Positions 1 to 7,802 of a stretch of 64,000 bases of DNA are shown here, in pieces. The notes under the pieces were generated by a model. The model saw nothing but the letters and a program-made list of their open reading frames with translations. It searched no databases and was not told the DNA's origin. Each line of letters opens with the position of its first letter. Within the stretch, counting starts at the first letter, position 1. This DNA comes from Enhydrobacter aerosaccus. GTDB taxonomy: Bacteria > Pseudomonadota > Alphaproteobacteria > Reyranellales > Reyranellaceae. The stretch spans positions 1-64,000 of the forward strand of contig CAIKZO010000003.1 in the NCBI GenBank assembly GCA_903832005.1, written 5' to 3'. The position numbers were made by a program, and so were the translations under genes.

Positions 1-1
1 C

Positions 2-829
2 ATCGTCGCTCCGTACACCTGGCTGGTCGTCTTCTTCCTGTTGCCGTTCGTGCTGGTGCTGGCGATCGCGTTCGGCACCAACGATCCCGACTCTGTGCCA
101 CCGGTGGCCCTGGGCTTCAGCCTCGAGAATTTCGCGCGGCTGTTCAGCGACAAGCTCTACGTCGTGGCGTGGCTGTCCTCATTGCGCATTGCCGCCGTCT
201 CGACGATCGGCTGCCTGCTGCTGGGCTATCCCATGGCCTACGCCATCGCCCGCGCCGAGCCGGAGCGCCGGCCGCTGCTGCTGATGCTGGTGGTGTTGCC
301 ATTCTGGACGTCGTTCCTGATCCGCATCTACGCCTGGATGGGACTGCTGTCGGAGAACGGCATCCTCAACCAGTTCCTGCGCTGGAGCGGCCTCAGCGAT
401 CATCCCGGCACGATCCTCGGCACCGAATGGGCCGTCCATCTCGGCATCGTCTACGCGTATCTCCCGTTCATGGTGCTGCCGCTCTACGCCACGCTCGAGA
501 AACTCGAGGTCAGTCTGCTCGAAGCAGCCTCGGACCTCGGCGCCAAGCCGCTCGCCGCCTTCCTCACCGTCACGCTCCCGCTCTCATTGCCCGGCATCGT
601 CGCGGGCTGCCTGCTGGTCTTCATCCCGGCGGTCGGCGAGTTCGTCATCCCCGATCTGCTGGGCGGCACGCGCACGCTGATGATCGGCAAGGTCCTGTGG
701 GACGAGTTCTTCACCAACTCCGACTGGCCGCTCGCGTCGGCGGTGGCGATCTGCCTGCTCGTGCTGCTGGTCGGACCGATCGCGCTGTTCCAGCGCCAGC
801 AGGCCAAGAGCCTGGAGCGGCCCGAGTGA
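2..829 (+). CDS. ABC transporter permease, PotB/CysW type (5' end outside window)
   Basis: Inner-membrane permease of a binding-protein-dependent importer of the spermidine/putrescine (PotB) type. The reading frame is open from base 2, before the first possible start (TTG at 41), and the residues there read as a first membrane helix, so the N-terminus is cut by the window edge; 275 residues are visible. Several hydrophobic helices are evident, and the cytoplasmic EAA loop that docks on the ATPase is clear (EAASDLGAKPLAAF, near residues 170-185 of the visible part). The stop overlaps the start of a second permease, so the two are translationally coupled. The ATPase and binding protein must lie to the left. 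Substrate is uncertain; polyamine, iron and opine importers share this architecture. Confidence 0.9.
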   Translation: MVAPYTWLVVFFLLPFVLVLAIAFGTNDPDSVPPVALGFSLENFARLFSDKLYVVAWLSSLRIAAVSTIGCLLLGYPMAYAIARAEPERRPLLLMLVVLPFWTSFLIRIYAWMGLLSENGILNQFLRWSGLSDHPGTILGTEWAVHLGIVYAYLPFMVLPLYATLEKLEVSLLEAASDLGAKPLAAFLTVTLPLSLPGIVAGCLLVFIPAVGEFVIPDLLGGTRTLMIGKVLWDEFFTNSDWPLASAVAICLLVLLVGPIALFQRQQAKSLERPE

Positions 830-1614
830 GCGGGCGCCCGCGCTTTGCGCTGACGGTGCTGGCCTTCGGCTACGCCTTCCTCTACCTGCCGCTGGTGCTG
901 GTGATCGTCTACTCGTTCAACGCCTCGCGGCTGGTGACAGTGTGGGCGGGCTTCTCGTTCAAATGGTGGATCGCGCTCTTCCAGAACGAGGACATGCTGG
1001 CCGCCGCGTGGCTGTCGCTGCGGATCGCGCTGGTGAGTGCCACGCTCGCGGCACTCTTGGGTCTCGCCGCCGGCTACGTGCTGGCGCGCGCGCCGTCGTT
1101 CCTCGGCCGCACCCTGTTCGGCAGCCTCGTGATAGCGCCCATGGTGATGCCCGAGGTGGTGATGGGCATCTCGATGCTGCTGCTGTTCGTCGGCGCCAAC
1201 CAGCTGATGGGCGGCCCGCAATTCGGCTTCCTCACCATCGCCATCGCGCACGCGACCTTCTCGCTCTCCTTCGTGGCCATCGTGGTCCAGGCACGGCTGG
1301 CCGACTTCGACCGCTCGCTGGAAGAAGCCGCGATGGATCTCGGCGCCACGCCCTGGGTGACGTTCCTCACGGTGACACTGCCGCTGATCGCGCCCGCCAT
1401 CGGCTCGGGTTGGCTGCTGGCCTTCACCTTGTCGCTCGACGACTTGATCATGACGCAGTTCGTGGCCGGCGCTCAGTCGCAGACCCTGCCGATGCTCGTC
1501 TATTCCAGCGTGCGGCTGGGCGTCGATCCGCAGATCAACGTGCTGGCCACTATTGTCGTGTGCATCGCCGCCACCGCCCTTATCATTTCGGGACGCCTCA
1601 CAAGACGGCGCTGA
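826..1614 (+). CDS. ABC transporter permease, PotC type
   Basis: Second permease (262 aa) of the same importer. The start is a GTG at 826 that shares GTGA with the stop of the upstream permease; residues from there begin with a short basic segment and then the first helix. The EAA loop is present (EEAAMDLGATPWVTF, about residue 165-180), followed by the conserved TLP turn. It has about six membrane helices, the usual number for PotC. Longer upstream extensions of this frame are antisense-free but lie inside the first permease and are not coding. It is followed after 11 bases by a luciferase-like oxidoreductase, probably in one transcript. Confidence 0.9.
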   Translation: MSGRPRFALTVLAFGYAFLYLPLVLVIVYSFNASRLVTVWAGFSFKWWIALFQNEDMLAAAWLSLRIALVSATLAALLGLAAGYVLARAPSFLGRTLFGSLVIAPMVMPEVVMGISMLLLFVGANQLMGGPQFGFLTIAIAHATFSLSFVAIVVQARLADFDRSLEEAAMDLGATPWVTFLTVTLPLIAPAIGSGWLLAFTLSLDDLIMTQFVAGAQSQTLPMLVYSSVRLGVDPQINVLATIVVCIAATALIISGRLTRRR

Positions 1615-1625
1615 GGGAGAAGACA

Positions 1626-2666
1626 ATGAAATTGGGCCTGTCGATCGGTTACTCCCGTGCCCAGCTCGATATCCCGGTGAAGCTGATCCAGCGCGCCGAG
1701 GAACTGGGCTACGACTCGGTCTGGACGGCCGAAGCCTATGGGTCGGATGCGGTGACGCCGCTCGCCTACATCGCCGCCCTCACCAAGCGCATCAAGCTCG
1801 GCACTGGCATCATGCAGCTGGCCGCGCGCACGCCCGCCAATGCCGCGATGTCGGCTGCGACGGTCGATGCGATGGCGGGCGGCGGGCGCTTCATCGCCGG
1901 CATCGGCGTCTCCGGCCCGCAGATCGTCGAGGGCTGGTACGGCCAGCCGTGGGGCAAGCCCTATTGGCGGATGAAGGATTACGTCGCGATCATGCGCAAG
2001 ATTTTCGCGCGTGAAGAGCCGGTCACGCATGCGGGCCGCGAGATCTCGCTGCCCTACGTCGGCGAAGGCTCGGCCGGCCTCGCCAAGCCGCTGAAGTCGA
2101 TCCTGCACATGAACCCGATCCCGATCTATCTCGCGACCGGCAGCGAGAGCACGGTGAAGCTCACTGCCGAGATCGCGGACGGCTGGCTACCGATGGGCTT
2201 CATGCCGGGCGCGATGGACGAATACCGCCCCTGGCTCGAGGAAGGCTTCAAGCGTGCCGGCAACGGCAAGGGCTTTCACAATTTCTCGATCCAGGGCTCC
2301 GTCCATGTCGAGGTCGAGGACGATGTGAAAGGTGCGCTCGCCAGGCTGAAGCCCGAAATCGCGCTCTACGTCGGCGGCATGGGCCACAAGACGAAGAACT
2401 TCCACAACGACATCATGGTGCGCCGCGGCTTCGGCGATGCCGCCAAGCGCATCCAGGAACTCTATCTCTCCAAGCACAAGGACGAAGCGATCGCCGCCGT
2501 GCCCGACGAATGGGTCGACATGAAGTCGCTGGTCGGTCCGCCCGCGCGCATCAAGCAGCGCTTCCGCGCCTGGGAAGACAGCGGCGCCGACTCGCTCAGC
2601 GTCCGCTCACGTCAACCCGCGGCGATCGAGATCATGGCCGAGGCGGCACGGCTCAACAGTCGTTGA
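1626..2666 (+). CDS. LLM class flavin/F420-dependent oxidoreductase
   Basis: A 346-aa luciferase-like monooxygenase-fold protein. The N-terminus (MKLGLSIGYSRAQLDIPV) begins the first TIM-barrel strand, and the family features AEELGYDSVWTAEAYGSD and the run IKLGTGIMQLAARTPANAA follow within the first 80 residues. A GAGGGAGAAG ribosome site precedes the ATG. Members reduce or oxidise small molecules with FMN or F420; the cofactor cannot be fixed from sequence alone. It starts 11 bases after the second PotC-like permease, suggesting that it acts on whatever that transporter imports. Some relatives are annotated as methylene-H4MPT reductase-like; I would not go further than the superfamily. Confidence 0.88.
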   Translation: MKLGLSIGYSRAQLDIPVKLIQRAEELGYDSVWTAEAYGSDAVTPLAYIAALTKRIKLGTGIMQLAARTPANAAMSAATVDAMAGGGRFIAGIGVSGPQIVEGWYGQPWGKPYWRMKDYVAIMRKIFAREEPVTHAGREISLPYVGEGSAGLAKPLKSILHMNPIPIYLATGSESTVKLTAEIADGWLPMGFMPGAMDEYRPWLEEGFKRAGNGKGFHNFSIQGSVHVEVEDDVKGALARLKPEIALYVGGMGHKTKNFHNDIMVRRGFGDAAKRIQELYLSKHKDEAIAAVPDEWVDMKSLVGPPARIKQRFRAWEDSGADSLSVRSRQPAAIEIMAEAARLNSR

Positions 2667-2721
2667 CAGGCGGTCGCTATAGGCGTTGGATTTGATCTCT
2701 ACTTCGAAAACGGAGGTTTAG

Positions 2722-2784
2722 ATGCTTCCACCGAAGAGGCCCGCCGCAATGATTGACGTCGCAGTCACTCGGGCGACGGCATAG
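2722..2784 (+). CDS. possible 20-residue small ORF with strong ribosome binding site
   Basis: In the gap between the LLM gene and the porin, an ATG at 2722 is preceded by GGAGG with a 5-base spacer and opens a 20-codon frame ending in TAG at 2784. The peptide would be MLPPKRPAAMIDVAVTRATA. There is no recognisable domain or membrane helix. The only support is the quality of the Shine-Dalgarno sequence; it may be chance or a leader. The rest of this 214-base gap shows nothing else that I can identify. Confidence 0.15.
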   Translation: MLPPKRPAAMIDVAVTRATA

Positions 2785-2880
2785 CGGCAATCCACGAATG
2801 GCATGCCGGGGGCGGCCCTTACGGGTCGCATCAGTCAGGCGAGACCCGACCACAGCCGCTCCCGACCTGCATGCTCTCTC

Positions 2881-3687
2881 TTAAAATGTCTTGGTGATCG
2901 ACGCGAAGATGCGCGCGGCGCAGTTGTTCGTGTTGCCGCAGCCGGACGGTTCGATGTTCGTGTCGGTATAAGCGAGCGTCAGGTCGAGTCCGAATGCCGA
3001 CGTCACCACACCTACTTGCCAATACCAGTAGTCCGGACTCGGGATGCCGTACTGGAGATAACGTTCGACCCAGAGATTGCCGATCGAGCCATAGGCCTTG
3101 AACGAGACCTTCTCGAACTTGAACGGCACGGCCAGCAACGCGCGCTTGTTGAACTCCCAGCCCGAGTTGGCGAAGGAGTTCGGGCTGAAGCGCAGGCGGC
3201 CGCTCAGCACCGCGGGGCCGAAGTCGTAATCCACGTTGATGTTGAAATCGCCGTAGTCGTACCCGAGGTCCTGCGCGAAGCCCGGATAGGTGACGCGCAC
3301 GTAACCGAAATCGAGCTTGAGCTGCTTGGTCGGCCGCAACTTCACGCCGCCCAGGATATCGATCTCCGCGCCCGGCCCTGCCGGCACGGTGACGTTGCTG
3401 CCCCAGGCGCCGAGATAGAGCCAGAGCCGCAGGTCGCTCAGCAGGTCGGGGGTGCGGTAGTCGAGGCCCGGCTGGATTGCCGGCTGCAGGTTGTTATTCG
3501 AGATGCCGGCGTAGGAATAGTCCGACGTAGCGGTGATGTTGGCGTTGAAGGTCCCGCCGAAGGGCGCGTGCCAAATCTCCGGGGCAATCTTCTCGGCGGC
3601 CGGCTTGTCGTCCGCCCGTGCTTGCGGGAGGCCGCAGCACATCGCTAGGGCCAGGGCAAACGCCGCCCAGATCGCACGTCCGTTCAT
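2881..3687 (-). CDS. TorF-family putative outer-membrane porin
   Basis: A 268-aa exported protein. The chosen ATG (complement of 3685-3687) is followed by a signal peptide (hydrophobic run AIWAAFALALAMCCGLPQA with cleavage after ARA). The mature part is rich in alternating hydrophobic/aromatic beta-strand sequence and carries the TorF/TIGR02001 hallmarks: an ATSDYSYAGISNNNLQPAIQ start, a LYLGAWGSNV strand and a C-terminus ending in aromatic F (SITKTF), as expected for a beta-barrel recognised by BAM. An in-frame ATG 17 codons upstream would place charged residues before the signal and is less likely. Substrate unknown. It is divergent from the cyclic-nucleotide-binding gene. Confidence 0.82.
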   Translation of the reverse strand: MNGRAIWAAFALALAMCCGLPQARADDKPAAEKIAPEIWHAPFGGTFNANITATSDYSYAGISNNNLQPAIQPGLDYRTPDLLSDLRLWLYLGAWGSNVTVPAGPGAEIDILGGVKLRPTKQLKLDFGYVRVTYPGFAQDLGYDYGDFNINVDYDFGPAVLSGRLRFSPNSFANSGWEFNKRALLAVPFKFEKVSFKAYGSIGNLWVERYLQYGIPSPDYWYWQVGVVTSAFGLDLTLAYTDTNIEPSGCGNTNNCAARIFASITKTF

Positions 3688-3767
3688 CCCCCCTCGCATG
3701 CTTGCCTCAACGGTCGCCATGGCTCTAGGTTGCCCCAAGGGCCGGCAACGGCGTGGGGAGTTCGATC

Positions 3768-4145
3768 TTGGAATCTACTTTCGACTTTCTCAATCTCTTC
3801 AGCGGCGACGAAGGCGTGGTCCGCCTGGCGCCGGGCGAAAAGCTATTCGCCAAAGGTGACTCTGCCACGACAATGTTCGTCGTGCGCACCGGCTCCCTTC
3901 AGGTCCATGACGGTAACATTATTTATGAAACCGTGGGACCGGGCGGCATCCTGGGCGAAATGGCGATCGTCGACGGGGCCTCGCGCAGCGCCGGGGTTCG
4001 CGCCGAGCACGAGAGCGAGGTGATCGCGATCGACCAGGCGCGCTTCCTGCGCATGGTCGAGCGGACGCCGTTCTTCGCCATCCGCATCATGCAGGTGCTG
4101 ACCCGCCGGCTACGGCACAGCAACGAACGGGTCAGGACTCTCTGA
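3768..4145 (+). CDS. stand-alone cyclic nucleotide-binding domain protein
   Basis: About 125 aa forming a single Crp/PKA-type cyclic nucleotide-binding domain. GEKLFAKGDSATTMFVVRTG and the phosphate-binding cassette GGILGEMAIVDGASRSAGVRA are both recognisable. No DNA-binding helix-turn-helix, channel or kinase domain follows. I chose the TTG at 3768 because GGGGAG lies 7 bases upstream; a GTG at 3753 would add five residues. Such single-domain proteins occur in alphaproteobacteria, usually with unknown partners. The last 14 bases overlap, tail to tail, the HxlR regulator on the other strand. Confidence 0.8.
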   Translation: MESTFDFLNLFSGDEGVVRLAPGEKLFAKGDSATTMFVVRTGSLQVHDGNIIYETVGPGGILGEMAIVDGASRSAGVRAEHESEVIAIDQARFLRMVERTPFFAIRIMQVLTRRLRHSNERVRTL

Positions 4146-4455
4146 CCGCCTTCGCCCACTTCTCCGACCAGAGGTGGAGCGGCAGGAAGAGTTTCAGCAG
4201 CTCCTGCCCCAGCGCTGTGAGACGATAACCGGCCTCCGGATCGATTTCGATCAGGCAGGCCTCACGCAACTCGCGCAGGCGCGTGTTGACGATGGTCGGG
4301 CTGGCGCCGCCGATCAGCTCCTGAAGCTCGCGGAAGCGCCGCGGCTTCTCCCGCAGTTCCCAGACGATCCGCAGTACCCAGCGCCTTCCCAGCAGGTCGA
4401 GCAGCGCCATGATCGGCCGGCCGGTGGTCGAGCCGCGTACCTTCTTGCTCACCAT
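4132..4455 (-). CDS. HxlR-type winged-helix transcriptional regulator
   Basis: A 107-aa HxlR/MarR-like regulator. The winged helix spans nearly the whole protein: MALLDLLGRRWVLRIVWEL, then the FRELQELIGGASPTIVNTRL recognition helix region and the wing YRLTALGQELL. It has no N-terminal cysteine after the first residues, so a redox sensor role as in some HxlR/HypR proteins is not evident. It is divergent from a carboxymuconolactone-decarboxylase-like gene, with two copies of the same palindromic word in the 63-base intergenic region, so it most likely represses or activates that gene and itself. Confidence 0.85.
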   Translation of the reverse strand: MVSKKVRGSTTGRPIMALLDLLGRRWVLRIVWELREKPRRFRELQELIGGASPTIVNTRLRELREACLIEIDPEAGYRLTALGQELLKLFLPLHLWSEKWAKAVRES

Positions 4456-4471
4456 CTATTACATCCTGTTA

Positions 4472-4517
4472 CTACATTTTATGTAGCGCCGTGCGGGCGC
4501 TGCTGCATAAAATGTAG
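4472..4517. promoter_or_regulatory. candidate HxlR operator (two matching inverted repeats)
   Basis: The HxlR-CMD intergenic region contains CTACATTTTATGTAG (4472-4486), itself a palindrome with 6-base arms, and CATAAAATGTAG (4506-4517), the exact reverse complement of the first 12 bases of it. Between them AGCGCC and GGCGCT continue the symmetry. The centre-to-centre distance is about 32 bases, three helical turns. Position between divergent starts at 4455 and 4519 makes this the likely binding site of the HxlR protein. Confidence 0.6.
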
Positions 4518-4518
4518 C

Positions 4519-5064
4519 ATGGACCGTATCGACCCCGCCGCCCCGCCTTACGATCCCGCCATCGCCGACGCGCTCGGCCGCATCATGCCGCCCGGCCTCG
4601 AGCCGCTGGTGCTGTTCCGCACCTTGGCGCGCAATCCTCGCATCTTCGCCAAGACCTTCGCGGGCGGGCTTCTGGACAAGGGCGCGCTCAGCCTGCGCCA
4701 GCGGGAGATCGTCATCGACCGCACGACGGCGCGGCTGGGCTGCGAGTACGAATGGGGCGTCCACATCGCGCTGTTCGCGGCCAAGGTCGGCTTCGGCGAG
4801 ACCGAGATCGCCGCGACCGTGCAGGGTCCCGCCGATGCCGCCTGCTGGGCACCGGACGAGCAGGCGTTGCTGGCCGTCGTCGACGACCTCGTCGACCGCC
4901 GCATGATTTCAGAGGCGACGTGGGCAACGGCGCGCGGCCACTTCGACGAGCCGCAGATGATCGAGGTGATCGCGCTGGCGGGCTATTACCACACGATCAG
5001 TTTTCTATGTCGCGGCCTCGACCTGCCCCTCGAAGACTACGCCACACGTTTCCCTCGGGCTTGA
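4519..5064 (+). CDS. carboxymuconolactone decarboxylase / AhpD-like family protein
   Basis: A 181-aa all-helical CMD-fold protein. The core LSLRQREIVIDRTTARLGCEYEW matches the AhpD/CMD helix, but the usual CxxC pair is reduced to a single Cys followed by EYEW, then H in GVHIALFAAKVGF. That pattern is typical of the CMD subgroup that lacks peroxidase activity, so a thiol peroxidase role is not supported. The start ATG lies directly after the second operator half. Its last 68 bases overlap the 3' end of the BenE gene on the opposite strand. The substrate is unknown. Confidence 0.83.
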   Translation: MDRIDPAAPPYDPAIADALGRIMPPGLEPLVLFRTLARNPRIFAKTFAGGLLDKGALSLRQREIVIDRTTARLGCEYEWGVHIALFAAKVGFGETEIAATVQGPADAACWAPDEQALLAVVDDLVDRRMISEATWATARGHFDEPQMIEVIALAGYYHTISFLCRGLDLPLEDYATRFPRA

Positions 5065-6208
5065 GCAAGCGCTCCAGCCCCAGGACCAGCAAGCCGAACA
5101 TCAGGCCCCAGAAGGCCGAGCCGATGCCGAACAAAGTGATGCCCGACAGGGTCACGGCCAGCGTGCCCGCCGCGGCGAGGCGTTCCTTCTCCACCGAGAG
5201 TGCCTGGCCCATCGAGCCCGCCGTCGCGCCCAGCAGCGCCGTACCGGCGATGGTCGTCAGCAGGGCCGGCGGCAGCGCGCCGAACAGGCCGACCAGCGAG
5301 GCGCCGAACAGCGCCATCACCGCCCAGAAGAAAGCGTAGAACACGCCCGTCTTCCAGCGCTCTGCCGGGTCGGGATGCGCGTCCGGGCCGGCGCAGAGAG
5401 CAGCCGAGATCGCGGCGAGGTTCGAGGTGTGCGCACCCAGGAATGCCGTGACGACCGAGGCGGCACCAGTGACGGCAAGCGACGGCCGAGTCGGCGGGTC
5501 GTAGCCGGCGCTGCGCAGCACGGCGAAGCCCGGCAGGTTCTGCGACGCCATGGTAACCAGATAGAGCGGCAGGCCGAGGCCGATCAGCGTGCCGACATCC
5601 CAGGTCGGCACGATCAGCTCGAGTTGCGAGAAGCCCAACGGCGGGATCGGCTTCACCAGGCCGAGTGCCCAGGCGAGCAGGCCGCCTGCGGCCAGCACGA
5701 CCAGCGAGGCGAGTGCGGGAAACCGCACCCGCACCACCAGGAACAGCACGATCAACGACAGCACGAGCAGCGGCTGGACCGGCAACTGTTCGGCCATCGC
5801 CACGACCAGATGCAGCAGGATGCCTGCCAGCATGGCCGACGCGATGCTGGCCGGGATGCGCTGGATCAACTGGCCGAGCGGCCGGATCACCGCGGTCAGC
5901 ACGATCAACGCGCCAGCCAGCACGAAGGCGCCCACCGCCGCGCGCAGGCCAGGAATGCCTTGCGTCGAGGCGATCAGCGCCGCGCCCGAGGTCGACCAGG
6001 CGCCGTTGATCGGCATGCGATAGCGCACCGAGAGGTAGAGCGAGCTGACTGCCGTCGCGATGCCGAGGCCCGCGACCCACGAACTCGTCTCTGCCGGCGT
6101 CGTCCCCATCGCATGCGCCGCCGCCAGGATCACAGGCAAGGTACCGCCCACGCCCGCGATCGTCGCGACCAGGGCTGCGGTCGCGAGCGAGATCCATCCC
6201 GATTTCAT
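4997..6208 (-). CDS. benE: BenE-family benzoate/H+ symporter-like permease
   Basis: A 403-aa inner-membrane protein with about 12 hydrophobic segments. It follows the BenE/YdcO pattern: an early ATIAGVGGTLPVILAAA helix, WSTSGAALIAS, and ASQNLPGFAVLRSAGYDPP in the middle followed by GAHTSNLAAISAALCAG. The ATG (complement 6206-6208) begins MKSGWISLA; a longer open frame upstream is antisense to the hydrolase gene and is not used. It lies 8 bases downstream of the M20 hydrolase stop, so the two form an operon; the permease may import the hydrolase substrate or an aromatic acid. The 3' end overlaps the convergent CMD gene by 68 bases. Confidence 0.88.
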   Translation of the reverse strand: MKSGWISLATAALVATIAGVGGTLPVILAAAHAMGTTPAETSSWVAGLGIATAVSSLYLSVRYRMPINGAWSTSGAALIASTQGIPGLRAAVGAFVLAGALIVLTAVIRPLGQLIQRIPASIASAMLAGILLHLVVAMAEQLPVQPLLVLSLIVLFLVVRVRFPALASLVVLAAGGLLAWALGLVKPIPPLGFSQLELIVPTWDVGTLIGLGLPLYLVTMASQNLPGFAVLRSAGYDPPTRPSLAVTGAASVVTAFLGAHTSNLAAISAALCAGPDAHPDPAERWKTGVFYAFFWAVMALFGASLVGLFGALPPALLTTIAGTALLGATAGSMGQALSVEKERLAAAGTLAVTLSGITLFGIGSAFWGLMFGLLVLGLERLLKPEGNVWRSLRGAGRGRDIEN

Positions 6209-6216
6209 TTTATGCC

Positions 6217-7455
6217 TTATGCGTTCGCGCGCTCGACCATGGCTTGCAGCAGGATCTGGCAGCCCGCGCCGATATCCACCTTCGAGGCATCCTCGATCTC
6301 GTTGTGGCTGATGCCGTCCTTGCACGGCACGAACACCATCGCCGTCGGCGCCACGCGGTTCACGTAGCAGGCGTCGTGGCCGGCACCGCTCACGATATCC
6401 ATGTGCGGATAGCCCGCCGTCTCCGCGCCGCGACGCACCGCCTCGACCAGCTCCTTGGCGAAGGGCGATGGCGGGAAGTACCAGATTTGCTCGATGGCGA
6501 CCTCGAGCCGATGACGCTTGGCGATATCGGCCGCGGCGGCGCGCATCTCGGCATCCATCTTCGTGAGTTCGGCGTCGTCGGGATGGCGGAAGTCGACCGT
6601 CATGAAGAGCTTGCCCGGAATCGTGTTGCGCGCCTGCGGCTGGCTCTCGATCACGCCGATGGTCGAACGGCCGTTCGGACGATTGCCGATCTCGCGGCAC
6701 TTCACGATCAGTTCGGCCGCACCGACCAACGCATCGCGGCGGCCTTCCATCGGTGTCGTGCCCGCGTGGCTTTCCATGCCGGTCCAGTTGATCTCGTACC
6801 AGCGCTGGCCCTGCGCGCCCGTGACGACGCCGATCGTCTTCTTCTCGCGCTCAAGGATCGGGCCCTGCTCGATATGCGCCTCGAAGAAGGCGCCGATCTT
6901 GCGGCCGCCCACCTTCTCCTTGCCGTCATAGCCGATCTTCTTCAGCGCCTCGCCGAAGGTGACGCCATCGCGATCCTTGATGCCGAGCGCATAGTCGAGT
7001 TCGAACGCGCCGCCGAACACGCCCGACGCCACCATGGCCGGCGCGAAGCGGCAGCCCTCCTCGTTGGTCCAGACCGCGACCTCGATCGGCGCCTCTGTGA
7101 CGTAATTCGAATCGTGAAGGACGCGCAGAACCTCGAGGCCCGCCATCACGCCATAGGCGCCGTCGAACTTGCCGCCCGTGGGCTGCGTGTCGAGGTGGCT
7201 GCCGGTCATGACCGGCGGCTTGTTCGGATCCTTGCCTTCGCGGCGCGCGAAGATGTTGCCCAGCTGGTCGATCTTGATGGTGCAGCCCGCCTCCTTGGCC
7301 CAGCGCACGAACAGGTCGCGGCCGATCCGGTCGAGATCCGTGAGCGCGATGCGGCAGACACCGCCCTTCTCGGTGCCGCCGATCTGGCCCAGCTCCATCA
7401 GGCTCGACCACAGGCGGTCGGCATCGATGCGCAAATTCGGACGATCGGACGTCAT
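6217..7455 (-). CDS. M20 Zn-dependent amidohydrolase (N-carbamoyl-amino acid hydrolase / beta-ureidopropionase type)
   Basis: A 412-aa M20 peptidase-family amidase of the AmaB/HyuC/AllC group, which cleaves N-carbamoyl amino acids, ureidopropionate or allantoate. Metal-site motifs are intact: GSHLDTQPTGGKFDGAYGV, WTNEEGCRFAP, AHIEQGPILE and the C-terminal SGAGHDACY. The dimerisation insert contains GMESHAGTTPMEGRRDA. The ATG at 7455 is preceded by GAGGG with a 6-base spacer, better than the ATG at 7467. The downstream partner is the BenE-like permease. Choice among carbamoyl-amino-acid, ureidopropionate and allantoate substrates cannot be made from this sequence alone. Confidence 0.88.
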   Translation of the reverse strand: MTSDRPNLRIDADRLWSSLMELGQIGGTEKGGVCRIALTDLDRIGRDLFVRWAKEAGCTIKIDQLGNIFARREGKDPNKPPVMTGSHLDTQPTGGKFDGAYGVMAGLEVLRVLHDSNYVTEAPIEVAVWTNEEGCRFAPAMVASGVFGGAFELDYALGIKDRDGVTFGEALKKIGYDGKEKVGGRKIGAFFEAHIEQGPILEREKKTIGVVTGAQGQRWYEINWTGMESHAGTTPMEGRRDALVGAAELIVKCREIGNRPNGRSTIGVIESQPQARNTIPGKLFMTVDFRHPDDAELTKMDAEMRAAAADIAKRHRLEVAIEQIWYFPPSPFAKELVEAVRRGAETAGYPHMDIVSGAGHDACYVNRVAPTAMVFVPCKDGISHNEIEDASKVDIGAGCQILLQAMVERANA

Positions 7456-7477
7456 GGCAACCCTCATTGTAAGCGGA

Positions 7478-7501
7478 CCGTTAACGGACTAAATTAGGTC
7501 C
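7478..7501. promoter_or_regulatory. candidate autoregulatory operator of the toxin-antitoxin pair
   Basis: Between the divergent hydrolase and antitoxin starts are a perfect 10-base palindrome CCGTTAACGG (7478-7487) and an interrupted dyad GGAC...GGTCC (7486-7501) reaching into the AT-rich TAAATTA. Phd/YefM antitoxins repress their own promoters by binding such palindromes. The antitoxin ribosome site AGGAG follows. Assignment rests on position and symmetry only. Confidence 0.35.
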
Positions 7502-7514
7502 AGGAGAACCTAGC

Positions 7515-7802
7515 ATGACCCGCGCCAGCCGTATCAAGCCCATCAGTTACTTCAAGGCCAATGCCGCTGAGATCATCCAGGAACTGGGCGAGGTCGGCGA
7601 GCCGATGATCATAACCCAGAACGGCGAAGCCAAGGCCATCGTCCAGGACATCGTCTCCTATGAAAAAACCCAGGAGATGCTTGCCTTGCTCAAGATCCTG
7701 GCCCTGGGCGAGCAACAAGTGAAAGAAAGCAAGACTGTGCCGGCAGGAAAGGCAATCAGCCGCTTCCGGGAGCGCATCAAGCAAGCACAGGCGCGGCGGT
7801 GA
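7515..7802 (+). CDS. type II antitoxin, Phd/YefM family
   Basis: A 95-aa antitoxin. The N-terminal Phd/YefM fold is visible: PISYFKANAAEIIQEL followed by PMIITQNGEAKAIVQDIVSYE, which is the DNA-binding and dimerisation part. The C-terminal half (QVKESKTVPAGKAISRFRER) is charged and likely the disordered toxin-wrapping tail. Its stop overlaps the toxin start (GTGA), the normal translational coupling of antitoxin first, toxin second. It probably neutralises the downstream ParE/RelE-type toxin and represses the operon. Confidence 0.88.
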   Translation: MTRASRIKPISYFKANAAEIIQELGEVGEPMIITQNGEAKAIVQDIVSYEKTQEMLALLKILALGEQQVKESKTVPAGKAISRFRERIKQAQARR

